Notes: generated by a model not told the origin, from the sequence alone. A stretch of DNA of 64,000 nt from Puteibacter caeruleilacunae (GCA_005217565.1 SJCO01000003.1:372001-436000), one strand, 5' to 3'. Positions 26,460 through 36,450 are shown, counted from the stretch's first letter. Numbers and translations: made by a program.

Positions 26460-27746
26460 ATGCAATTAACACTACTGATCACCAAACTGCTTATCTGTTC
26501 GGCATTATTATCTTGTCAATCGAACGGACATAAAGAACAATCGGCATATCCAACCGATCCCAACAATGTCTCTCTTCAGCTTCCTGAAGGTTTTCATGCT
26601 TTTATTGTGACCGACCAGCTTGGTCGGGGACGACATATCACAATTAATACCAATGGTGATATGTATGTATCGTTACGACAGAAAAAAAACGACAAAGGAG
26701 CGGTTGCTTTAAGAGACACCAATGGTGATGGTCGAGCAGATGTAATCGAATACTTCAGTGACATTAATGGTACAAGCATTCGCATTTTCAACGGATATCT
26801 ATATCAATCAGACGACATGTCAGTTTTCAGGACTAAACTATCGAGTGATCACTTAGTTCCTCAAGATAATCCCGAAGTAATTGCCACTGGCTTTATAAAC
26901 CAGAACCAACATAGTGCCAAGACATTCTGTATTTCAGATGAAGGGAACCTATTTGTGAATGTTGGTGCCCCATCAAATGCATGCATGGAGTCATCAAGAA
27001 CTAAGGGTTCACCAGGAATGGATCCATGTCCACAACTTGAAAGACAAGCAGGTATATGGAAATTCAAAGCCGACATACTCAATCAGAACCAATCTAATGA
27101 TGCTGTACACTATGCAAAAGGCATTCGAAATGCTGTAGCACTTTGTTGGAACGAGAAAGAACAGGAACTATACGCAGTACAACACGGACGTGATCAACTT
27201 TCACAGTTCTTTCCTGAACTTTTTGATGATGAAGCCAATGCCCAACTCCCAGCAGAAGAATTCTTCCTTGTAGAAGAAGGTTCTAACTGTGGCTGGCCGT
27301 ACTGCTATTACGATCAACTACAAGATAAAAAGGTTCTGGCACCAGAATATGGAGGTGATGGAAATAAAATAGAGCGATGTAATGATATGGAAATGCCCAT
27401 AATGGCATTTCCGGGTCATCTGGCTCCTAATGATTTACTCTTTTATACTGGGAATCAATTTCCTGAACGATACAAAGATGGAGCATTTATAGCATTTCAT
27501 GGTTCATGGAACAGGGCACCTCTCGAACAGGAAGGATTTTTTGTCGTATTTGTACCAATGAGAAATGGTCTACCATCGGGTACCTGGGAGATATTCGCCA
27601 ATGGATTTGCAGGAGAAAAACCAATTAACAGTCCTCGTGATGCAAACCATCGGCCATGTGGATTAGCACAAGCTCCGGATGGATCGCTATTGGTTGTTGA
27701 CTCCCAACAAGGTTCTGTATATCGAATATTTTATCAAGAGAAATAA
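26460..27746 (+). CDS. PQQ/sorbosone-type sugar dehydrogenase lipoprotein
   Basis: A lipobox with Cys19 (ICSALLSC) puts the 428-residue protein on the periplasmic face of a membrane. The rest is a six-bladed propeller of the glucose/sorbosone dehydrogenase group, with LGRGRHITINTNGDMYVSL (strand and loop), a Ca-binding-like loop DTNGDGRADV, GIRNAVALCW and GSNCGWPYCYYD. Such enzymes oxidise sugars or sugar alcohols and pass electrons to a cytochrome; the cytochrome c gene 27 bases downstream fits that. Whether the cofactor is PQQ is inference. Confidence 0.88.
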   Translation: MQLTLLITKLLICSALLSCQSNGHKEQSAYPTDPNNVSLQLPEGFHAFIVTDQLGRGRHITINTNGDMYVSLRQKKNDKGAVALRDTNGDGRADVIEYFSDINGTSIRIFNGYLYQSDDMSVFRTKLSSDHLVPQDNPEVIATGFINQNQHSAKTFCISDEGNLFVNVGAPSNACMESSRTKGSPGMDPCPQLERQAGIWKFKADILNQNQSNDAVHYAKGIRNAVALCWNEKEQELYAVQHGRDQLSQFFPELFDDEANAQLPAEEFFLVEEGSNCGWPYCYYDQLQDKKVLAPEYGGDGNKIERCNDMEMPIMAFPGHLAPNDLLFYTGNQFPERYKDGAFIAFHGSWNRAPLEQEGFFVVFVPMRNGLPSGTWEIFANGFAGEKPINSPRDANHRPCGLAQAPDGSLLVVDSQQGSVYRIFYQEK

Positions 27747-27773
27747 CTTTAATAACCAACAATTCACAAGCAT

Positions 27774-28184
27774 ATGATACGAACTACTTTTTTCACCTTG
27801 ATCATATTATTAATTGTTTCATGTGGAACAAAAAAAACACAGCAACCTATAGATCAAAAGGTTATAAAATCAGGAGAGCAGTTATACCTGCGTCACTGCC
27901 TTAGTTGTCATCAAAAAGACGGACAAGGAACACCGAATATGAATCCTCCTCTGGCAAACAATAAAACAGTAACAGGAGATCCAGAAAAATTAACAAAAAT
28001 CGTATTATTCGGACAGACCGGTAAAATAGTTGTCAATGGAGAGGAATACAATGGCATCATGGCTCCACATAGTCATCTTACAGATAAACAACTCGCTGAA
28101 ATATTGACATATATTAGAAATAATTGGGGAAATCAAGCAAACGAGATCACACAAAAGCAGGTACAAACTATTCGCCACCAATAA
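27774..28184 (+). CDS. Class I cytochrome c lipoprotein
   Basis: The 136-residue protein has a lipobox at Cys17 (LLIVSC) and one haem c site CLSCH (about residues 41-45). A downstream Met in NGIMAPHSHL (near 103) fits the sixth haem ligand. It likely takes electrons from the adjoining sugar dehydrogenase and passes them to the respiratory chain. The two genes are spaced 27 bases apart and end at the bidirectional terminator 28188-28231. Confidence 0.92.
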   Translation: MIRTTFFTLIILLIVSCGTKKTQQPIDQKVIKSGEQLYLRHCLSCHQKDGQGTPNMNPPLANNKTVTGDPEKLTKIVLFGQTGKIVVNGEEYNGIMAPHSHLTDKQLAEILTYIRNNWGNQANEITQKQVQTIRHQ

Positions 28185-28187
28185 ATA

Positions 28188-28231
28188 ATTTCCAGCATTA
28201 CACTGAGCTATTATTGTGTAATGCTGGAAAT
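28188..28231. terminator. Bidirectional terminator
   Basis: A perfect 16-bp stem (ATTTCCAGCATTACAC and its complement) with a 12-base loop lies between the convergent cytochrome c and aldehyde dehydrogenase genes and serves both. Confidence 0.8.
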
Positions 28232-28235
28232 AAAA

Positions 28236-29657
28236 TTATCGAATAGGTTTTACCAAAATACGCGCTTCCAGCATATCGTGAATTGCATATTTTACACCTT
28301 CTCTTCCTAGTCCACTTTCCTTTATTCCACCATATGGCATATGGTCAACCCTAAATGTAGGAACGTCATTTATAACAACTCCTCCCACCTCTAAGCGCTC
28401 GAAGGCTTCATTCATTTCTTTAACACTATCAGTAAACACACCTGCCTGCAATCCATAAACTCCTGCATTTACTTCATCAATTACAGTTGAAAAGTCATCA
28501 TATGCTTCCAACGTTACTACAGGTCCAAACACTTCTAAGGCACAGACTTTCATTGCTGGCTTAGTATTGGTCAGCACGGTTGGCTCTACAAAAGTTCCAT
28601 TTCGTCTTCCGCCACACAAAATCTTTGCTCCGTCAGCAACAGCCTCTTTAATCCAATCTTCTACACGAATTGCATTCCACTCATCGATCATCGATGATAT
28701 CTCAGTATCGGCAATCATCGGATCTCCAGCCTTCATTTTTTGAACTTTCTCAACATACAACTTTGCAAACTGATCAAAACTATCACGATGCACATAAATC
28801 CTCTGCGTATGAATACACACCTGACCAGAATAAGCAAAACCACCAATAACACAGCGACTTACTGCATCTTCAAGGTTCCCACTTTTTCCAACAATAACTC
28901 CAGCATTGCCGCCTAATTCAAGGACAACCTTCTTTTTTCCAGCATCTTCTTTCATTTTCCAACCAACTTGTGGTGATCCTGTAAAAGACAATAACTTAAA
29001 ACGATCGTCTGTTACTAACTGATTACCAGAGCTTCTATCCATTGGAAGAATTGAAAAGGCACCTTTAGGCAAATCTGTTTTATCAATAATCTCCGCCAGA
29101 ATTAATGTAGAAATTGGAGTTGCGGAAGCAGGCTTCAAAATAATCGGACATCCAGCTGCAATAGCAGGTGCGATCTTATGGACAGCTAGATTAAGTGGGA
29201 AATTAAAAGGAGCAATACCAGCAACTAATCCAACAGGAAAATATTTAACAATTCCTTCCTTATTCGTACCAGCGGGAGTCCAATCCAAGCTAATTACTTC
29301 TCCTGGTAAGCGCTTTGCTTCCTCTGCAGCCACTACAAATGTCTGAATAGCCCGATCAACCTCTCCTAGTCCATAACGCAACGGTTTACCAGCTTCCTGA
29401 GCCAATATCTCAGCCAAACGATTCTTTTCCGTTGTTAATCCATCTGCAATTTGCATAAGAATCTCATATCTTTTAAAGGAAGGCAATTCCTTCATATCAT
29501 TCTGAACTTGTTCAGCTTTTTCTATTGCGAACTCTAATTCTTCGCTGTTTGCTAAATAGGTTGTTGCAAAAACTTTCTGAGAATATGGATTAGAAACTTC
29601 TAATTTTACATCGGTTGCTTTAAACTCTCCTCCTGAATATATCGGGTATACTTTCAT
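28236..29657 (-). CDS. NAD(P)-dependent aldehyde dehydrogenase
   Basis: The frame opens at 29747, but the start at 29657 (MKVYPIYSGGEF) gives the 473 residues typical of the superfamily; the 30 residues upstream look non-coding. Cofactor and active-site motifs are PFNFPLNLAVHKIAPAIAAG, the glycine loop SFTGSPQVGWKM, Glu in VVLELGGN and the nucleophilic Cys in YSGQVCIHTQRI. The pattern resembles the GapN/lactaldehyde dehydrogenase group, but the aldehyde cannot be named from sequence. Solitary, no strong promoter box found. Confidence 0.9.
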   Translation of the reverse strand: MKVYPIYSGGEFKATDVKLEVSNPYSQKVFATTYLANSEELEFAIEKAEQVQNDMKELPSFKRYEILMQIADGLTTEKNRLAEILAQEAGKPLRYGLGEVDRAIQTFVVAAEEAKRLPGEVISLDWTPAGTNKEGIVKYFPVGLVAGIAPFNFPLNLAVHKIAPAIAAGCPIILKPASATPISTLILAEIIDKTDLPKGAFSILPMDRSSGNQLVTDDRFKLLSFTGSPQVGWKMKEDAGKKKVVLELGGNAGVIVGKSGNLEDAVSRCVIGGFAYSGQVCIHTQRIYVHRDSFDQFAKLYVEKVQKMKAGDPMIADTEISSMIDEWNAIRVEDWIKEAVADGAKILCGGRRNGTFVEPTVLTNTKPAMKVCALEVFGPVVTLEAYDDFSTVIDEVNAGVYGLQAGVFTDSVKEMNEAFERLEVGGVVINDVPTFRVDHMPYGGIKESGLGREGVKYAIHDMLEARILVKPIR

Positions 29658-30273
29658 TCTTTTGACGATTTTTAGATTATAAAATTCAAAGATTTTCTGA
29701 TTTGGCCTCTTATATGCAAAGCGTCGATCTTTATTCCCTATTTGCATTCTTCAGAAGCAGATTTAAACATGAATTATCTACCTCCTAAAAATACAGAAAA
29801 ACATTGAAATGAATAAAAACACTCTGGGATGAAATTGACTAATAAAACTGACAAATAATATAAAGAAGAAGCTCAAACATCCCCCCTTTCCAACTCAAAG
29901 CCGCGACAGAGACGCATCAAAGTCGCGTCAAAGCCGACATATATGCGTATTTGTCGCAGTTTTGTCGCAACTCTGATACGACATTGTCGTAGGCTGAAGG
30001 TTGCTTCAACTTTATTTAAAAGTATGATTTTCTTTTTGAAAAGATATTGAAATATCACTCTGGGATAGTATCTCAAAGGTAACAGAAATCTAGCATTTCA
30101 CAAAGTCAATTTTCATTTCAGTTTGGGCGTGGTTTCTAAGAAAGCATCGAATAGCCGGAAGGTTTGTTTTTCAACATCTTCAGAAAATATTTTCAAAAAA
30201 ATTTCACTATTAAAACGGGTTAGTTATCTTCGTGAGGTGAATCATAATAGAACACAAACCAAAATAAAGCAAA
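29658..30273. other. Intergenic gap holding a palindromic repeat
   Basis: About 600 bases between the aldehyde dehydrogenase and the MFS transporter. It contains the palindromic element at 29882-29997 and an imperfect promoter-like box (TATCTTCG, 30225-30232) for the MFS gene. A 67-codon frame on the minus strand runs through the palindrome and is treated as non-coding. Confidence 0.5.
29882..29997 (+). repeat. Palindromic dispersed element, copy A
   Basis: GC-richer than its surroundings, with arms 29899-29932 and 29961-29995 that pair imperfectly (shared pieces AGCC, CGACA, ATCA, AGT, GCG, CAAA) around a loop. Its first 40 bases align with 63922 onward; the two copies keep AAAGCCG, GACA and TCAAA and differ mostly by C/T or A/G changes. 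The family is not one I recognise. Confidence 0.6.
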
Positions 30274-31476
30274 ATGAGCAAACAAACAACAAGTAACAAT
30301 TTTAAGGCATTACCTATATTTCTTGCCTTTCTATGTATGGGATTTGGAGATGTTGTAGGACCACTTGTGAGTCTGGCTAAAGACACATTTTCACTTTCAA
30401 ACTTTACAGCCCAATTACTTCCATTTATGGGTTTCATCATGTTCGGTATACTTTCCGTTCCAATGGGAGTTTATCAGGATAAGAAAGGAAAAAAACATGT
30501 ATTGCTTTTAGGACTTGTTATTGCCTTGATTGGATTGATCATTCCTATTGTAAATGGAATGTATGGACCTAAAGTAGAGATTGAAGCTGGATCACAGTTC
30601 AAATTCTATGTATTATTAGGAGCAATCTTACTTCTAGGTGCAGGAGCAACAATTCTACAGGTTGCTGGTAATCCAATTATGCGTGATGTATCACCTGAGG
30701 GGAAATATTCAAGTAACTTATCATTAGGCCAGTCAATTAAAGCAATTGGTTCTTCTTTAGGTTTCTTATTACCTCCAGCAGTAGTAGTTGCCTTTGATAT
30801 GGATTGGAGTATCCTATTCCCTATTTATGCAGTGCTAATTCTAATCACTTTATTCTGGACAAAGTCTACTCCAATTGAGGAGAAAAGAGAAGCAGATGCA
30901 ACACCTGCAACATTAGGTTCATGTTTAGGTTTATTGAAAAATAAGTACGTATTAATGATGGTTATGGCCATCTTCTTATATGTAGGTGCTGAGGTTTGTA
31001 TGAGTTCTGGTGTACCAGTACTACTAAAAGAAACATTTGGAATAGAAGGATTCGGACTATGGATCAGTTGGTCACTATTCTTCCTTCCTATCCTGATTGG
31101 ACGTTTCGTTGGTTCAGCAATTCTACGTGTATTTTCTCCTGTAAAATTCTTAATCTTAACTGTAATTCTTGCTTTAGTTGGAACAATTATCATGTTCCTT
31201 GGTAGCCAGGTATTGGCTTTTGTAGGAATCGTGATGGTAGGATTAGGTTTTGCAAATATTTTCCCATTGGTATTCTCAATCGCTATCGATAAGATGCCAG
31301 AGCGTTCTAATGAGCTATCAGGATTAATGGTAACCGCGATTGTTGGTGGAGCATTTATTCCTCCAATCATGGGAGCTATTGCAGATACAACTTCTGTATT
31401 ATTAGGATTTGTTGTTCCAATGGCTTGTATGGTATACATCTTGATTACAGCATTATCAAATATTAAGAAAGCATAA
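30274..31476 (+). CDS. MFS sugar transporter (FHS/FucP-like)
   Basis: The 400-residue protein has twelve hydrophobic segments and the N-terminal features of the FHS-type sugar/H+ symporters of Bacteroidota: LPIFLAFLCMGFGDVVGPLV, then a GVYQDKKGKKHVL loop between TM2 and TM3 and LLGAGATILQVAGNPIMRDV in the TM4-5 region. It probably takes up a hexose or a related sugar with protons. Flanked by a clear terminator at 31508-31545. The exact sugar is not known. Confidence 0.85.
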   Translation: MSKQTTSNNFKALPIFLAFLCMGFGDVVGPLVSLAKDTFSLSNFTAQLLPFMGFIMFGILSVPMGVYQDKKGKKHVLLLGLVIALIGLIIPIVNGMYGPKVEIEAGSQFKFYVLLGAILLLGAGATILQVAGNPIMRDVSPEGKYSSNLSLGQSIKAIGSSLGFLLPPAVVVAFDMDWSILFPIYAVLILITLFWTKSTPIEEKREADATPATLGSCLGLLKNKYVLMMVMAIFLYVGAEVCMSSGVPVLLKETFGIEGFGLWISWSLFFLPILIGRFVGSAILRVFSPVKFLILTVILALVGTIIMFLGSQVLAFVGIVMVGLGFANIFPLVFSIAIDKMPERSNELSGLMVTAIVGGAFIPPIMGAIADTTSVLLGFVVPMACMVYILITALSNIKKA

Positions 31477-31782
31477 AATCAATTCGGTATTACTGCGTAA
31501 TGCTGAAGGCGTTGTCATTTTTTTATGGCAGCGCCATTTTTTTTTACATACAATTAAGATTCGTTAAAAATTAACGCCTTAAGCACACTTCACTATTTAG
31601 CTAATAGGTTTTAGCAAACCCTTATTGGATGCGGCCTACATCAGCACACCCCAGCATAGCTAGTGAAAAACTTACAAGTTACCATATACTCTTTAAGCCC
31701 TCCATTGCTCTTAAGTTCTTGCTGTGTAAGATTTTTTATCTAATTTTACGCTTTCAAAATTGATATCAAACCCATTTTAATA
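31477..31782. other. Intergenic gap upstream of the transketolase gene
   Basis: About 305 bases. It holds the MFS terminator (31508-31545) and a near-consensus -7 box TAATTTTA at 31741-31748 about 35 bases before the transketolase start; the central part shows nothing recognisable. Confidence 0.5.
31508..31545 (+). terminator. Terminator of the MFS gene
   Basis: GGCGTTGTCAT and ATGGCAGCGCC pair over 11 bp including two G-U pairs that are wobbles only on the plus-strand transcript, followed by nine T. Confidence 0.8.
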
Positions 31783-33825
31783 ATGAGTAACACAGTAACT
31801 AACAAGGCAGCTGATAATATTCGTATTCTTTCGGCTGCGATGGTTGAAAAAGCCAAATCAGGTCATCCAGGCGGAGCCATGGGTGGAGCTGACTTTGTAA
31901 ACATCTTATACTCTGAGTTCTTAAACTATGATCCAACCGACTTAGGATGGGCACATCGCGATCGCTTCTTCCTTGATCCAGGTCATATGTCTCCAATGTT
32001 GTATTCTACTCTTGCAATGACAGGAAGTTACAGCCTTGAAGACTTGAAGAACTTCCGTCAGTGGGGATCGGTAACACCTGGTCACCCTGAGGTAGATTTT
32101 GAAAGAGGAGTTGAAAATACTTCAGGACCTCTTGGACAAGGGCATACCATGGCTGTTGGTGCTGCTATTGCTGAACGTTTCCTTGTAGCAAGATTTGGAG
32201 AGTGGATGGCACACAAAACGTATACATTCATCTCAGATGGAGGTATTCAGGAAGAAGTTGCTCAAGGAGCTGGTCGTATTGCTGGTCACTTAGGACTAAG
32301 CAATCTTATCATGTTCTATGATGCTAACAACATTCAGTTATCAACTAAAGTTGATGAAGTAACTACTGAAGACACTGCTAAGAAATATGAAGCATGGGGT
32401 TGGAAAGTAATTAGCATTGACGGAAATGATGCAGATGCAATTCGTGCTGCATTGAAAGAAGCAAATGCTGAAACTGAAAAGCCTACATTAATCATTGGTA
32501 AAACCATCATGGGTAAAGGTTGTGTTACTCCAGATGGTGGTAATTTTGAAGGACAAACATCTACTCACGGACAGCCATTATCGGCAGCTGGTGCAGATTT
32601 CGCAGGAACTATTAAAAACTTAGGAGGAAATCCTGAAGAACCTTTCGTTATCTTCCCTGAAGTTGAAGAGATGTATGCTAAGCGTAAAGAAGAGCTTACA
32701 AAAATTGCAGCAGAGAAGAAAAAACAAGAAGAGGAGTGGGCTACAGCTAATCCTGAATTAGCAGTTAAATTGGCTAACTTCTTCAACGTAGAATATTGCA
32801 ACTTTAAATTTGAAGAGGTTGTACAAAAAGCAGATGTAGCTACTCGTGCAGCATCGGCTACAGTACTAGGATCATTTGCTGAGCAAGTAGAAAACATGGT
32901 TGTTTCTTCTGCTGACCTTTCAAACTCAGATAAAACTGACGGATTCTTGAAGAAGACTTCTGCATTTGAGAAAGGTGATTTCTCTGGTGCATTCTTCCAA
33001 GCAGGAGTTTGTGAGCTTACAATGGCTTGTATCATGAACGGTATGGCACTACATGGTGGTGTAATTCCTGTTTGTGGAACATTCTTTGTATTCTCTGACT
33101 ATATGAAACCAGCAATTCGTTTGTCAGCCTTGATGGAACTTCCAGTTAAGTTCGTATGGACTCACGATGCATTCCGTGTAGGAGAAGATGGACCTACTCA
33201 CCAGCCAATCGAGCAAGAAGCTCAGATTCGTTTGCTTGAGCAATTGAAGAATCACAGTGGAGAGAGTTCAATGTTAGTTTTACGTCCTGCTGATGCTGAA
33301 GAAACTACTGTTGCATGGAAAATGGCAATGGAAAATACTTCTTCTCCAACAGGATTAATCCTATCTCGTCAGAATATCAAGAACCTTCCAGCTAAAGAGA
33401 GTCGTTATGAAGAAGCTCTACAAGCAGAAAAAGGTGCTTATATCGTAGAGGATTGTGCTGGGACTCCTGACATTATTCTTGTAGCTAGTGGATCTGAGGT
33501 TTCAACTCTTATCGAAGGTGCAAAACAATTGCGTAACGATAACGTAAATGTACGTGTAGTTTCTGCTCCATCAGAAGGTCGCTTCAGAAACCAAAGTGCA
33601 GAATACCAACAAGAAGTACTTCCTTTAGAAGTTCCTAAGTTTGGTTTGACTGCTGGTCTTCCTGTAACTCTTCGTGGATTAGTTGGTGGTGACGGTGCTA
33701 TTTGGGGATTAGAATCATTCGGATACTCTGCTCCTTATACTGTATTGGATCAACAATTAGGATTCAACGGAGAAAACGTTTACAAACAAGTAAAAGCATA
33801 CCTTGAAACATTGGTTAATGCTTAA
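31783..33825 (+). CDS. tkt: Transketolase
   Basis: The 680-residue enzyme moves two-carbon units between sugar phosphates in the non-oxidative pentose phosphate pathway, with ThDP. Seen blocks: the N-terminal KAKSGHPGGAMGGADF, GPLGQGHTMAVGAAIAE, a ThDP motif in variant form (TFISDGGIQEEVAQGAG, ending in NN-type YDANNIQLS), the Pyr domain PAIRLSALMELP with VGEDGPTHQPIEQ, and a C-terminal transketolase_C domain. It is a single polypeptide, not the split form. It complements zwf and pgl in the same window. Closed by the hairpin at 33842-33874. Confidence 0.96.
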   Translation: MSNTVTNKAADNIRILSAAMVEKAKSGHPGGAMGGADFVNILYSEFLNYDPTDLGWAHRDRFFLDPGHMSPMLYSTLAMTGSYSLEDLKNFRQWGSVTPGHPEVDFERGVENTSGPLGQGHTMAVGAAIAERFLVARFGEWMAHKTYTFISDGGIQEEVAQGAGRIAGHLGLSNLIMFYDANNIQLSTKVDEVTTEDTAKKYEAWGWKVISIDGNDADAIRAALKEANAETEKPTLIIGKTIMGKGCVTPDGGNFEGQTSTHGQPLSAAGADFAGTIKNLGGNPEEPFVIFPEVEEMYAKRKEELTKIAAEKKKQEEEWATANPELAVKLANFFNVEYCNFKFEEVVQKADVATRAASATVLGSFAEQVENMVVSSADLSNSDKTDGFLKKTSAFEKGDFSGAFFQAGVCELTMACIMNGMALHGGVIPVCGTFFVFSDYMKPAIRLSALMELPVKFVWTHDAFRVGEDGPTHQPIEQEAQIRLLEQLKNHSGESSMLVLRPADAEETTVAWKMAMENTSSPTGLILSRQNIKNLPAKESRYEEALQAEKGAYIVEDCAGTPDIILVASGSEVSTLIEGAKQLRNDNVNVRVVSAPSEGRFRNQSAEYQQEVLPLEVPKFGLTAGLPVTLRGLVGGDGAIWGLESFGYSAPYTVLDQQLGFNGENVYKQVKAYLETLVNA

Positions 33826-33841
33826 TCTATAATATTAAAAA

Positions 33842-33874
33842 AAAGCCTTCGCATCAATTGATCGCGAAGGCTTT
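33842..33874. terminator. Terminator between tkt and the convergent hypothetical gene
   Basis: AAAGCCTTCGC and GCGAAGGCTTT form a perfect 11-bp stem with a loop that is itself a palindrome (ATCAATTGATC). AT-rich tails on both sides allow use in both directions. Confidence 0.8.
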
Positions 33875-33918
33875 ATTATGTTCTATTATTTCCTAAATAT
33901 AGTTCCTGTCAGAATTAA

Positions 33919-34371
33919 TTAATTAAAGAAATACACTGTACGTATTTGATTATCAGGAATCCCTATAATATTCTTGATATAATCTTCTTTCTTTGAGAAA
34001 GTTCCTTTTTGGATTAATCCAACACCTTTAGGCATAGAAGCCTTCCAAGCTCCAGATTGACTACAATCCTCAAGATTTACAATCTTTACGATCGTATGAA
34101 TTCCAACTGTAATTACCACATGTTTATAATTCTTTGCCTTCTCCAATACACTCTTCACATTATCTACACTAAGTTTCATTGTATGCTCGGCCTTCTTTGA
34201 TGCCCACATATTGAAACTATAAACGGGGAGATTCTCATTTATTTGTTCACCTTCAGTGGAGACAACTCCCTTTAAAAAATCTTTTAATTGTTTTGTTTGG
34301 GATTCCTGCGCCTTGGCAGGCAAACATATACTGCAAATTAACAGCAAAGAAAGAATGACAAATTGCTTCAT
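33919..34371 (-). CDS. Secreted hypothetical protein
   Basis: The 150-residue protein has a signal peptide (cut near AKAQ, residues 19-22) and a soluble mixed alpha/beta body: KQLKDFLKGVVSTEG, then HVVITVGIHTIVKIV and GLIQKGTFSKKEDYIKN. A single Cys (around 103) is present. I do not recognise a family. It ends at the hairpin shared with tkt and has no operon partner. Confidence 0.6.
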   Translation of the reverse strand: MKQFVILSLLLICSICLPAKAQESQTKQLKDFLKGVVSTEGEQINENLPVYSFNMWASKKAEHTMKLSVDNVKSVLEKAKNYKHVVITVGIHTIVKIVNLEDCSQSGAWKASMPKGVGLIQKGTFSKKEDYIKNIIGIPDNQIRTVYFFN

Positions 34372-34566
34372 TGTTTTAGGTTTTGATTACTTATAACACA
34401 AACACCGCTGTACACTATTCAGTATCCAAGGCATTTGAATTGAATATTTTATTGGTTGACGATTCCCAATGGGTTACAGCAAGATAACAATTCTATTCTA
34501 AACTTAATACTTTTTACTTGCTCTTTTAGAATATACAGATAAACTTGCACTCATTAGCTCCAATAA

Positions 34567-34607
34567 AAAAGCCTTGATTCTTTCTGTAAAAAGATATCAA
34601 GGCTTTT
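34567..34607 (-). terminator. Terminator of the propeller-cytochrome gene
   Basis: AAAAGCCTTGAT and ATCAAGGCTTTT pair perfectly over 12 bp with a 17-base loop, and the minus-strand transcript continues into T. The hairpin lies about 40 bases after the stop codon. Confidence 0.75.
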
Positions 34608-34644
34608 CATAGATCACAAAGGAATCTATTATTTAGCAATTACA

Positions 34645-36450
34645 TTATAAAGACAGTACATACTCTACCAATTGATCAATCTCTTCTTCACTCAAATCAG
34701 ACCAGATACCATGCTTCTCTTGTACAAAAACATCTTTCATCGTTGCACATCGTCCATCATGCAAATAAGGACTGGTTCTCCAAGTCTCTAACAACGTAGG
34801 TGTATCCCAGGTATTTTGATGATCATATGGTCCCATTTCTCCAATCTGATGTTTCTTTTGATCAGTAAAGTACTCACCAACATGACAAACACCACATTGC
34901 ATCTTCTCAAATACTTTCTTTCCCTTTTCAGCTTTATCACTAAGTTTACCTTTAACAAGGTATGGACTTGGAACAGCTTTTAGACTCATTAGGTAATAAT
35001 CAACAGCTTTAGCTCTTGATTCCTCAACTCTTGCAAACTGAATATGTCTGAATCCCGCACGAACAGCAGTCTCTGCATCAGGTCGAATTCCACTAATCAT
35101 AGCAGGTGCAGTAGGATGAGCGTAAAGCATACTTTTACAGTTCTTAGGATTACCCATGCCATCATTTAGAAGGTCCCAGTTCAATCCATCTGTACGAGCT
35201 TCATCTGGATGACAACCATTACAAGACTGCCAACGTTGGAAACAATAAGTTGCATCATTAAAATAAATCTCCCCTAAACGAACAGAATCTAATTTCATTT
35301 CTGGATTCAATGCAATACACTTGATGTGAGACATTGCAGGGTTATTCATATCAACAATATTCAAAGTATCAGAAAAATAAGAAGCGACAAAAACTTTGTC
35401 TCCCAGTGATTTGATAGCTCTAGGTCCGTTACCTTTAACTTGAACACGTGTTCTCAGATCAGCTAAGAAACGTAAATCATACGACAATGCTTCTTTATTC
35501 TCAGTTGCATTTAATTTATCAATCAACTTCTTATAATCGATGGCACTAAAATCATGAGTTCCTGAATGCGCAACATATACATGATCATCAGTACACTCGA
35601 TTCCCCAAGAACCTGCAGCACCATTCTCTGGATCATCTAATAATACTGTTGCGATACAGGTCATTTTTTCAGCATCAATAACGCTCAATGCACTGGTATT
35701 CATCCAACCTTGCTCTAACTGCGTTGTTGGAACCTGAAAACGCCCTAGGTTATGTGAAATAAATACATATTTACCATCAGCCGAAGTCTTAATTCCTCTT
35801 AACGCATTACTACCATTTGCCAATGGAATATCTTTAATCTTCTTTCTAGCTTTAATATCGATAATCGATACCTCGGCACAAACAGTATCAACATCTGCAC
35901 GCTTGGAAGTAAGGAAATTCGCAACATATAAATATTTACCATCCTTGGAAATATCTAATGCTTTAGGCTGACGAAGAACAGGAACACGAGCAACCTCCTT
36001 TGCTGACTTCAAATTCACAATAGAGATATCATCTGAGAACTGATTAGCCACATATGCTTCTGTAAGATCAGGAGAAACTGTCACAGCACATGCACCATGT
36101 CCTACAGCAATTTCCTTCTTAACTTTCATCTTCTTCTTATCTGCCACTGCTAATACTCCTTCAGAATACGAGCAAGCAATTAGCAAGCTTTTTCCTGCAA
36201 CAACTGCATCTTTTGGTGGTAACTTTGTTTTTATCGCACCTTTGGATTCTCCTTTTCCAAGTTTGTATGCTTCAACTTTATTGACAGCATTCTCAACCAC
36301 ATAGATCACTTCTTCTTCTTGATCGATTGTAATTGCAGCTGGAGAAAAATAACTTACCGGCAGTATATTCATATGTCCCGATAAAGAGACAAACATAACA
36401 ACTGCAATAAACACATAGAATAATGCTTTCAACTTCTTTCCTGATTGCAT
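34645..36450 (-). CDS. Beta-propeller / di-haem cytochrome fusion (YncE-like plus cytochrome c peroxidase-like)
   Basis: The 601-residue protein begins with a membrane anchor or signal (about residues 9-26). Residues 35-385 read as a seven-blade YncE/cytochrome-d1-type propeller (VAVGHGACAVTVSPDLTEAYVANQ in part, LFVAN-like repeats). The C-terminal part has two c-type haem sites, CNGCH (around 413) and CGVCH (around 520), like a di-haem peroxidase/MauG domain. The role, possibly oxidation of an unknown substrate in the periplasm, is inference. An unusually strong Shine-Dalgarno (GGGGGAG, 36457-36463) precedes the start. Confidence 0.8.
   Translation of the reverse strand: MQSGKKLKALFYVFIAVVMFVSLSGHMNILPVSYFSPAAITIDQEEEVIYVVENAVNKVEAYKLGKGESKGAIKTKLPPKDAVVAGKSLLIACSYSEGVLAVADKKKMKVKKEIAVGHGACAVTVSPDLTEAYVANQFSDDISIVNLKSAKEVARVPVLRQPKALDISKDGKYLYVANFLTSKRADVDTVCAEVSIIDIKARKKIKDIPLANGSNALRGIKTSADGKYVFISHNLGRFQVPTTQLEQGWMNTSALSVIDAEKMTCIATVLLDDPENGAAGSWGIECTDDHVYVAHSGTHDFSAIDYKKLIDKLNATENKEALSYDLRFLADLRTRVQVKGNGPRAIKSLGDKVFVASYFSDTLNIVDMNNPAMSHIKCIALNPEMKLDSVRLGEIYFNDATYCFQRWQSCNGCHPDEARTDGLNWDLLNDGMGNPKNCKSMLYAHPTAPAMISGIRPDAETAVRAGFRHIQFARVEESRAKAVDYYLMSLKAVPSPYLVKGKLSDKAEKGKKVFEKMQCGVCHVGEYFTDQKKHQIGEMGPYDHQNTWDTPTLLETWRTSPYLHDGRCATMKDVFVQEKHGIWSDLSEEEIDQLVEYVLSL

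Noticed and set aside
29873-30076. Minus-strand frame of 67 codons
   Set aside because: It runs through the palindromic repeat; its Arg-rich sequence follows from the repeat, with no start signal or known domain.
34406-34485. GCTGTA / TACAGC inverted repeat in the gap before the secreted hypothetical
   Set aside because: Six bases, far apart; expected by chance.
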